Below, piece by piece: positions 59,204 to 64,000 of a stretch of 64,000 nt of DNA. The stretch is from Citrobacter sedlakii NBRC 105722. GTDB taxonomy: Bacteria; Pseudomonadota; Gammaproteobacteria; Enterobacterales; Enterobacteriaceae. A program made the position numbers and the translations under genes. Positions within the stretch are counted from its first letter, which is position 1. Each line of letters begins with the position of its first letter. The stretch is taken from contig NZ_BBNB01000001.1 of the NCBI RefSeq assembly GCF_000759835.1, positions 496,001-560,000 on the forward strand, written 5' to 3'. The notes beneath the pieces were generated by a model. The model had not been told where the DNA came from, did no database searches, and saw nothing but the letters and a program-made list of their open reading frames with translations.

Positions 59204-59950
59204 TCATTTGGCCTGATGGCGAGCAATGATTCCTTTCATTTCAGCAACCGCGGCGCCGTCAACCACATAGCGGGAGTATTCGTCCGCCTGCTTATCGGCT
59301 GACATTGACAACCCTGGGTTGCGATAACGCATCGGCGAGGGCTGTGTCGTTCCGGCTGAGCTGTGTACTTCCCGTACCCCGGCATCAAGGAAACGCTGCA
59401 GATTTGCTGCACGAACCCCTGCTCCGGCCATAATGATTGGAACATCGGCGTGGGCAATAAGTTCCAAAATTATTGATAAACCTTGCGCCGCATCTGATTT
59501 TTGTCCCGAAGTCAGCACTCTGGCGACGCCCAGTTCCGCGAGATTGTTAAGTGCTTTTAATGGATTAGCACACATGTCGAAGGCGCGATGAAATGTCACG
59601 GCCAGCGGCCCTGCCGCCTGCATAATTTGCTGCATACGCGGCATGTCGACGTGGCCGTCCGCATCCAGCACACCGATCACCAGCCCCGGGAATCCCATCT
59701 CCCTCACCTGTCGCACGTCTTCAAGCATGGCGGCGAACTCCCCTGCGGAATAACAAAAATCGCCGCCGCGCGGACGGATGATAGGATGAACAGGGATCGT
59801 CACCTGTTGGCGAACCGTACTCAGCACGCCCAGCGAAGGCGTTAAGCCCCCTTCTTTCGGCGCGGCGCAAAGCTCAATACGATCCGCGCCGTTTTGCTGC
59901 GCGATGCGCGCGCATTCCATGCTGTAACAACAGATCTCAAGTAATGCCAT
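59204..59950 (-). CDS. cutC: CutC-family protein
   Basis: 248 aa from the ATG at 59950 (AGGAG at good spacing). TIM-barrel protein first linked to copper tolerance in E. coli, though that link was later disputed. Family motifs [16 protein letters not shown] and [14 protein letters not shown] are intact. Starts two bases after the yecM stop. Confidence 0.95.
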   Translation of the reverse strand: MALLEICCYSMECARIAQQNGADRIELCAAPKEGGLTPSLGVLSTVRQQVTIPVHPIIRPRGGDFCYSAGEFAAMLEDVRQVREMGFPGLVIGVLDADGHVDMPRMQQIMQAAGPLAVTFHRAFDMCANPLKALNNLAELGVARVLTSGQKSDAAQGLSIILELIAHADVPIIMAGAGVRAANLQRFLDAGVREVHSSAGTTQPSPMRYRNPGLSMSADKQADEYSRYVVDGAAVAEMKGIIARHQAK

Positions 59951-59952
59951 TG

Positions 59953-60519
59953 TCACTCCTGCTGTTCGCTTGCCACGATCGCTTCAATTGACCACGGGTG
60001 GAATTTAACGGTGACGTGACCGTCGGTAACCGCCAGAGTCGGATTCGGTAGACGCTCATGCGCGCCTTTCGGCGAACTGGTTTTAACGACAATCCCCGGC
60101 TGGCTCAGTCCGTCATCGGCGAGCAGCGCCAACGCACGCGCGTTCAGGGTATCCGGCTCTCCCGGCAAAACGATTTCGATATGCTCCCATCCTTCGTGGG
60201 GATAGCGCTTATCGCCCGGCCAGGGCAGCTCAACAACGCTAAATGCCCAGTGCGCGACGCAGACGGGCTCATCCAGTTTAAACAGACAAATCGGTCGGCC
60301 ATTGATGATATTTTCCGACAACAGTTTGCCGCATTGTTCAAAGCCTCGCCGCCAGCGTTCCGCAGTGGCGTTTTGATGACAACGCAAAGAGATATGGTCG
60401 GCATCAAGCGACGTAATATCCAGACCGAGGCGAGTGGAAAGTTCCGTGAACGCCCGCGTGAATCGCGGGAGGTCGGCGGAAATATCATGCAGTTCGTCGA
60501 GGGTTTGCCAGTTCGCCAT
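59953..60519 (-). CDS. yecM: YecM, VOC-fold protein
   Basis: 188 aa. Member of the vicinal-oxygen-chelate superfamily ([32 protein letters not shown] provides potential metal ligands). Function unknown. In an operon with cutC; divergent from argS. Confidence 0.94.
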   Translation of the reverse strand: MANWQTLDELHDISADLPRFTRAFTELSTRLGLDITSLDADHISLRCHQNATAERWRRGFEQCGKLLSENIINGRPICLFKLDEPVCVAHWAFSVVELPWPGDKRYPHEGWEHIEIVLPGEPDTLNARALALLADDGLSQPGIVVKTSSPKGAHERLPNPTLAVTDGHVTVKFHPWSIEAIVASEQQE

Positions 60520-60757
60520 AATGTCAGCTCTTAACAGGTTTCAAAGCCGCTAATTTACTCTGTTGGTCCGACACAACCAACCGCAGATTGCGGGATTTGC
60601 CGAATGCATGGTTATGCACGCTTTTATCGCTTATTTTCTGCACGTTGTTCAGGCCGCGCAGTGCTGACGCAAGGGGCCATTTGCAGTATACTCCCGCCCT
60701 TGATTCTTAAACTGCGGCGGTAAATTTCAACCCGCTTCATCAACGTAAGGTATTCAG
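60520..60757. promoter_or_regulatory. Divergent yecM / argS promoter region
   Basis: 238 bp without a gene. The argS side contains TTGCAG (60680) and TATACT (60685-60690), the latter a good -10 candidate with TTGACG-like sequence absent; start points were not resolved. Confidence 0.4.
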
Positions 60758-62491
60758 GTGAATATTCAGGCTCTTCTCTCAGAAAAAGTCAGTCAGGCCA
60801 TGATTGCCGCAGGCGCGCCTGCGGATTGCGAACCGCAGGTTCGTCAGTCAGCAAAAGTACAGTTCGGCGACTATCAGGCCAACGGCATGATGGCGGTGGC
60901 GAAAAAACTGGGCATGGCGCCGCGACAACTGGCCGAGCAGGTGCTGACTCATCTGGATCTCAGCGGTATCGCCAGTAAGGTTGAAATCGCTGGCCCGGGC
61001 TTTATTAATATTTTCCTCGACCCCGCGTTTCTCGCTGAAAGCGTGGAGCAAGCGCTGACCTCAGATCGCCTCGGCGTAGCGAAGCCGGAGAAACAGACCG
61101 TGGTGGTCGATTACTCCGCGCCAAATGTCGCGAAAGAGATGCATGTCGGCCACCTGCGTTCCACCATCATCGGCGACGCCGCGGTGCGTACTCTTGAGTT
61201 TCTTGGTCATCATGTGATTCGTGCGAACCACGTAGGCGACTGGGGCACTCAGTTCGGGATGCTGATCGCTTATCTGGAAAAACAGCAACAGGAAAACGCC
61301 GGTGAAATGGCGCTGGCGGACCTCGAAGGTTTTTATCGCGAAGCCAAAAAACACTACGACGAAGATGAAGCCTTTGCCGAGCGCGCGCGCAGCTACGTGG
61401 TAAAACTGCAGGGCGGCGACGACTATTTCCTGCAAATGTGGCGCAAGCTGGTCGACATCACCATGTCGCAGAACCAGATCACCTACGATCGCCTGAACGT
61501 CACGCTGACCCGCGATGATGTGATGGGTGAAAGCCTGTACAACCCCATGCTGCCGGGCATCGTGGCCGATCTGAAAGCCAAAGGTCTGGCCGTCGAAAGC
61601 GAAGGCGCCACCGTGGTATTCCTTGATGAGTATAAAAACAAGGAAGGCGAACCGATGGGGGTTATCATTCAGAAGAAAGATGGCGGTTATTTGTACACCA
61701 CCACGGATATCGCCTGCGCCAAATACCGTTATGAGACCCTGCATGCTGACCGCGTGCTGTATTACATCGACTCCCGTCAGCATCAGCATCTGATGCAGGC
61801 ATGGACTATCGTCCGTAAAGCGGGCTACGTTCCGGATTCCGTCCCGCTGGAGCACCACATGTTCGGCATGATGTTGGGTAAAGACGGCAAGCCGTTCAAA
61901 ACCCGCGCCGGCGGCACCGTCAAGCTGGCCGATCTGTTGGATGAAGCGCTTGAGCGCGCCCGCCGTCTGGTGGCGGAAAAGAACCCGGATATGCCCGCCG
62001 ATGAGCTGGAAAAACTGGCGAACGCCGTCGGTATCGGTGCGGTGAAATACGCCGATCTGTCGAAGAACCGCACCACCGACTATATCTTTGACTGGGACAA
62101 CATGCTGGCCTTTGAGGGTAACACTGCGCCGTATATGCAGTATGCCTATACCCGCGTACTGTCGGTGTTCCGTAAATCTGGTCTGGATGAGCGCGCCCTT
62201 GCCAGCGCGAGAGTGGTGCTTAGCGAAGATCGCGAAGCGCAGCTCGCCGCGCGTCTGTTGCAGTTTGAAGAGACGCTGACCGTTGTCGCGCGTGAAGGGA
62301 CGCCACACGTCATGTGCGCGTATCTGTATGATGTCGCAGGTCTGTTCTCCGGTTTCTACGAACATTGCCCGATTCTGAGCGCAGAGAACGACGATGTGCG
62401 CAACAGCCGACTAAAACTGGCGCTGCTGACCGCTAAAACCCTGAAGCTGGGTCTCGATACGCTGGGTATCGAAACCGTAGAGCGGATGTAA
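60758..62491 (+). CDS. argS: Arginyl-tRNA synthetase
   Basis: 577 aa, GTG start as in E. coli. Class I synthetase: N-terminal Arg-specific domain (1-110), HIGH-type motif HVGH at 129-132, Rossmann catalytic core, and an alpha-helical anticodon domain ending in [11 protein letters not shown]. The KMSK loop is degenerate, as is usual for ArgRS of this group. Confidence 0.98.
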   Translation: MNIQALLSEKVSQAMIAAGAPADCEPQVRQSAKVQFGDYQANGMMAVAKKLGMAPRQLAEQVLTHLDLSGIASKVEIAGPGFINIFLDPAFLAESVEQALTSDRLGVAKPEKQTVVVDYSAPNVAKEMHVGHLRSTIIGDAAVRTLEFLGHHVIRANHVGDWGTQFGMLIAYLEKQQQENAGEMALADLEGFYREAKKHYDEDEAFAERARSYVVKLQGGDDYFLQMWRKLVDITMSQNQITYDRLNVTLTRDDVMGESLYNPMLPGIVADLKAKGLAVESEGATVVFLDEYKNKEGEPMGVIIQKKDGGYLYTTTDIACAKYRYETLHADRVLYYIDSRQHQHLMQAWTIVRKAGYVPDSVPLEHHMFGMMLGKDGKPFKTRAGGTVKLADLLDEALERARRLVAEKNPDMPADELEKLANAVGIGAVKYADLSKNRTTDYIFDWDNMLAFEGNTAPYMQYAYTRVLSVFRKSGLDERALASARVVLSEDREAQLAARLLQFEETLTVVAREGTPHVMCAYLYDVAGLFSGFYEHCPILSAENDDVRNSRLKLALLTAKTLKLGLDTLGIETVERM

Positions 62492-62538
62492 TTCCTTACG
62501 AGAATGACGCTGGCAAAATAAAAGGTTACCAGCAGAAT

Positions 62539-62568
62539 AAACCCGGCTATCGCCGGGTTTTGTTTTTA
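62539..62568 (+). terminator. Terminator of argS
   Basis: AACCCGGC-TATC-GCCGGGTT followed by TTGTTTTT, about 50 bases after the argS stop. Confidence 0.85.
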
Positions 62569-62576
62569 CTTCTGAA

Positions 62577-63716
62577 TCAGAAATATTTCCGCAGATATTC
62601 CGTCAGGCACAGCATCGCCATCGCCTGGCCATACGGCATAGAGGTGAGCGGGATCGCACGATAGAAATCGAGATTGCTGCCCATTCCGGTCCCGAAGGAG
62701 GTCTGCAACAACTCCCCTTCCGGCGAGATATTCTGCACAATGCCGCGAATGGCTTTTTCCGCAACCCCGGCATATTCCGCGCCAACATAACGTTTACGTA
62801 CCGCTTTCAGTATGCCGTAGGCAAAACCCGCGGTCGCAGACGCTTCCAGGTAGGACTGCGGATCGTCCAGCAACGTATGCCACAGTCCGCTTTCATCCTG
62901 GCATTTTGCCAGCGCGGCGATTTGCGCCTTCAGAACCTGCACCAGATAACGACGCACCGCATTGTTTTCCGGCAGATCGACCAGTTCCAGGAAATCCGGG
63001 ATCACAATGGTCAACCAGCTGTTGCCGCGCGCCCAGCGGGCGTTGGCAAAGTTATGGTGCCCGTCATAATTCCAGCCGTGGAACCACAGGCCGGTTTCCC
63101 TGTCCATCAGGTTTTGCACGTGTAGCAGGAACTGATAGGTTGCCTCTTCGACATATTCCGGCCGGTTGAGCAACTTGCCAATTTTCGCCAGCGGTAACAC
63201 CGTCATCATCAGCGTATCGTCCCACATCTGCTGGTGGTTCTCTTCCGCCAGCGTGATATGCTGCATTCCGCCATGGTCGGTACGCGGCATTTCATTCATC
63301 GCCCATTCCGCCCAGCTGTCCAGCCAGGGCAGGTACGCCGGATTACGCGTCTCCTCATAGCGATACGCCAGCGTTAAGAACGGCGCCATGGTGTTTACGT
63401 TCTTGGTGGTGGCGCCTTCCGCAAAGCGGTCGGCGAACCAATTGTCGATAATGTCGCGCATCGACTCATCACCGGTCTGCTGATAATACTGATACATTCC
63501 ATACAGACCGACGCCGTGCGTCCATTCCCATCCTGCCCACCCTTTTGTGTCAATCACACGTCCGTCATCCAGGCGTAGCAGGAATTGGCCAGTCTCGTCC
63601 TTGATGTTGACCAGATTGTTCGTCACCGTCTGAATCAAACCCTTCAGCTCTTCCCGGGAGATAAAACGCTCCGGCTGTCGTAGTAACGCGCTATGTTTGA
63701 CGGGCCAAACTTTCAT
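62577..63716 (-). CDS. GH105 unsaturated rhamnogalacturonyl/glucuronyl hydrolase
   Basis: 379 aa. Family 105/88 (YteR/RhiN type) enzyme, an alpha/alpha-barrel that removes the unsaturated uronic acid left by pectate or rhamnogalacturonan lyases. Motifs: WEWTHGVGLYG at about 63-73 and the catalytic Asp pair at 166-167 in MWDDTLMMT, plus the C-terminal MPYGQAMAMLCLTEYL. No signal peptide, so it acts in the cytoplasm on imported oligosaccharides. It follows the probable transporter gene (63721) after four bases. Not found after argS in E. coli K-12. Whether its substrate is pectin-derived or another glycan is open. Confidence 0.88.
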   Translation of the reverse strand: MKVWPVKHSALLRQPERFISREELKGLIQTVTNNLVNIKDETGQFLLRLDDGRVIDTKGWAGWEWTHGVGLYGMYQYYQQTGDESMRDIIDNWFADRFAEGATTKNVNTMAPFLTLAYRYEETRNPAYLPWLDSWAEWAMNEMPRTDHGGMQHITLAEENHQQMWDDTLMMTVLPLAKIGKLLNRPEYVEEATYQFLLHVQNLMDRETGLWFHGWNYDGHHNFANARWARGNSWLTIVIPDFLELVDLPENNAVRRYLVQVLKAQIAALAKCQDESGLWHTLLDDPQSYLEASATAGFAYGILKAVRKRYVGAEYAGVAEKAIRGIVQNISPEGELLQTSFGTGMGSNLDFYRAIPLTSMPYGQAMAMLCLTEYLRKYF

Positions 63717-63720
63717 ATTT

Positions 63721-64000
63721 CTAACCTCTGTTATAAGTCGAATTCAACGTTGCTGCCCGCTTGAGCGAGGGTGCAGCAGGTTTATTACGATTCAGGTAAC
63801 CAATATTGTTGTTACCCCAAAGTGATTCATACGGCAGACCCGACAGCATCTCGACGGTGGCGCGCGCCTGCGGCGTGATGTTCTCCGGCATCGCCCGGCC
63901 CGACTCACGCATTTTCGCTGTTTCTTCGCGTAGCGTGCTGTGGGTTTGCAAATTCAGTTTAAAACGCAGAGAGACCAGGAAACCGCAGGCCAGCACTAGC
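63721..64000 (-). CDS. C-terminal part of a probable glycoside/sugar transporter
   Basis: Open frame running off the right edge of the window; only about 93 residues are visible. It begins with a hydrophobic end of a helix (LACGFLVSLRFKLNLQ) followed by a polar tail with NITPQARATVEMLSGLP, then GNNNIGYLNR. This looks like the last helix and cytoplasmic tail of a GPH- or MFS-type sugar symporter, such as those that import oligogalacturonides. Its position four bases before the GH105 gene fits uptake plus cleavage. The family call is an inference from a short segment. Confidence 0.5.
   Translation of the reverse strand, partial: LVLACGFLVSLRFKLNLQTHSTLREETAKMRESGRAMPENITPQARATVEMLSGLPYESLWGNNNIGYLNRNKPAAPSLKRAATLNSTYNRG

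Noticed and set aside
61061..62365. 434-aa minus-strand ORF opposite argS
   Set aside because: Lies entirely over a full-length essential gene, has odd composition and no known fold; codon-bias shadow.

Overview
The window is chromosomal DNA of a gamma-proteobacterium of the Enterobacteriaceae. Almost every protein is recognisable as a close relative of an E. coli or Salmonella protein, and the mix of features (Salmonella-like CsgA repeats, a LysR/MFS pair next to rne, a GH105 hydrolase after argS) suggests Citrobacter or a near neighbour. The genus is an inference; no 16S rRNA is present. Coding density is high and I see no integrase, transposase, CRISPR array or prophage gene.

Layout. 1-3848: rne with its long autoregulatory leader. 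3891-6130: a divergent LysR regulator and MFS exporter, an accessory pair. 6129-17734: flagellar hook/rod block, with flgBCDEFGHIJ and flgKL on the minus strand and flgA and flgMN on the plus strand; sigma-28 promoters are visible ahead of flgK and flgM. 17829-21644: murJ, mviM, yceH, rimJ (minus). 21905-29359: mdtH, grxB, yceB, pyrC, dinI, bssS, solA, yceO, yceJ, yceI (plus). 29457-33710: trhO (minus), lpxL, mdtG, msyB (plus), yceK (minus). 33815-39310: opgGH (minus) and opgC (plus) for osmoregulated periplasmic glucans. 39322-41691: clsC, ymdB and a ymdA-like gene. 41844-46296: the curli locus, csgBAC and csgDEFG, diverging from a 761-bp control region. 46343-49266: ycdZ, ycdY, ycdX, ghrA. 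49500-49587: tRNA-Ser(GGA), followed by a duplicated tRNA 3' end plus terminator.

At 49.6-49.9 kb gene order jumps. Up to serX it follows the 23-25 min region of E. coli K-12; from ruvB onward it follows the 42 min region (ruvB, ruvA, ruvC, yebC, nudB, aspS on the minus strand; yecD, yecE, yecN, cmoA, cmoB on the plus strand; cutC and yecM on the minus strand; argS on the plus strand). The 117-bp direct repeat of the tRNA 3' end lies exactly at this junction. The window ends with a GH105 unsaturated-glucuronyl hydrolase and the C-terminus of a probable sugar transporter where K-12 has yecV/flhE after argS.

How the genes work together: the window holds surface-organelle genes for both motile (flg) and sessile (csg, bssS, clsC/ymdB, opgGH) life; envelope assembly (murJ, lpxL, opg); two SOS-controlled units (dinI, ruvAB) with clear LexA boxes; tRNA charging and modification (argS, aspS, cmoAB, trhO, serX); and several drug-type exporters (mdtH, mdtG, the LysR-linked MFS). 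No wholly new multi-gene system is evident. The observations most worth following are the serX junction repeat, overlapping signals (a LexA box inside the ruvC terminator; an opgC terminator inside clsC), the LysR operator, the pectin-type genes at the right edge and the small membrane protein YceO.
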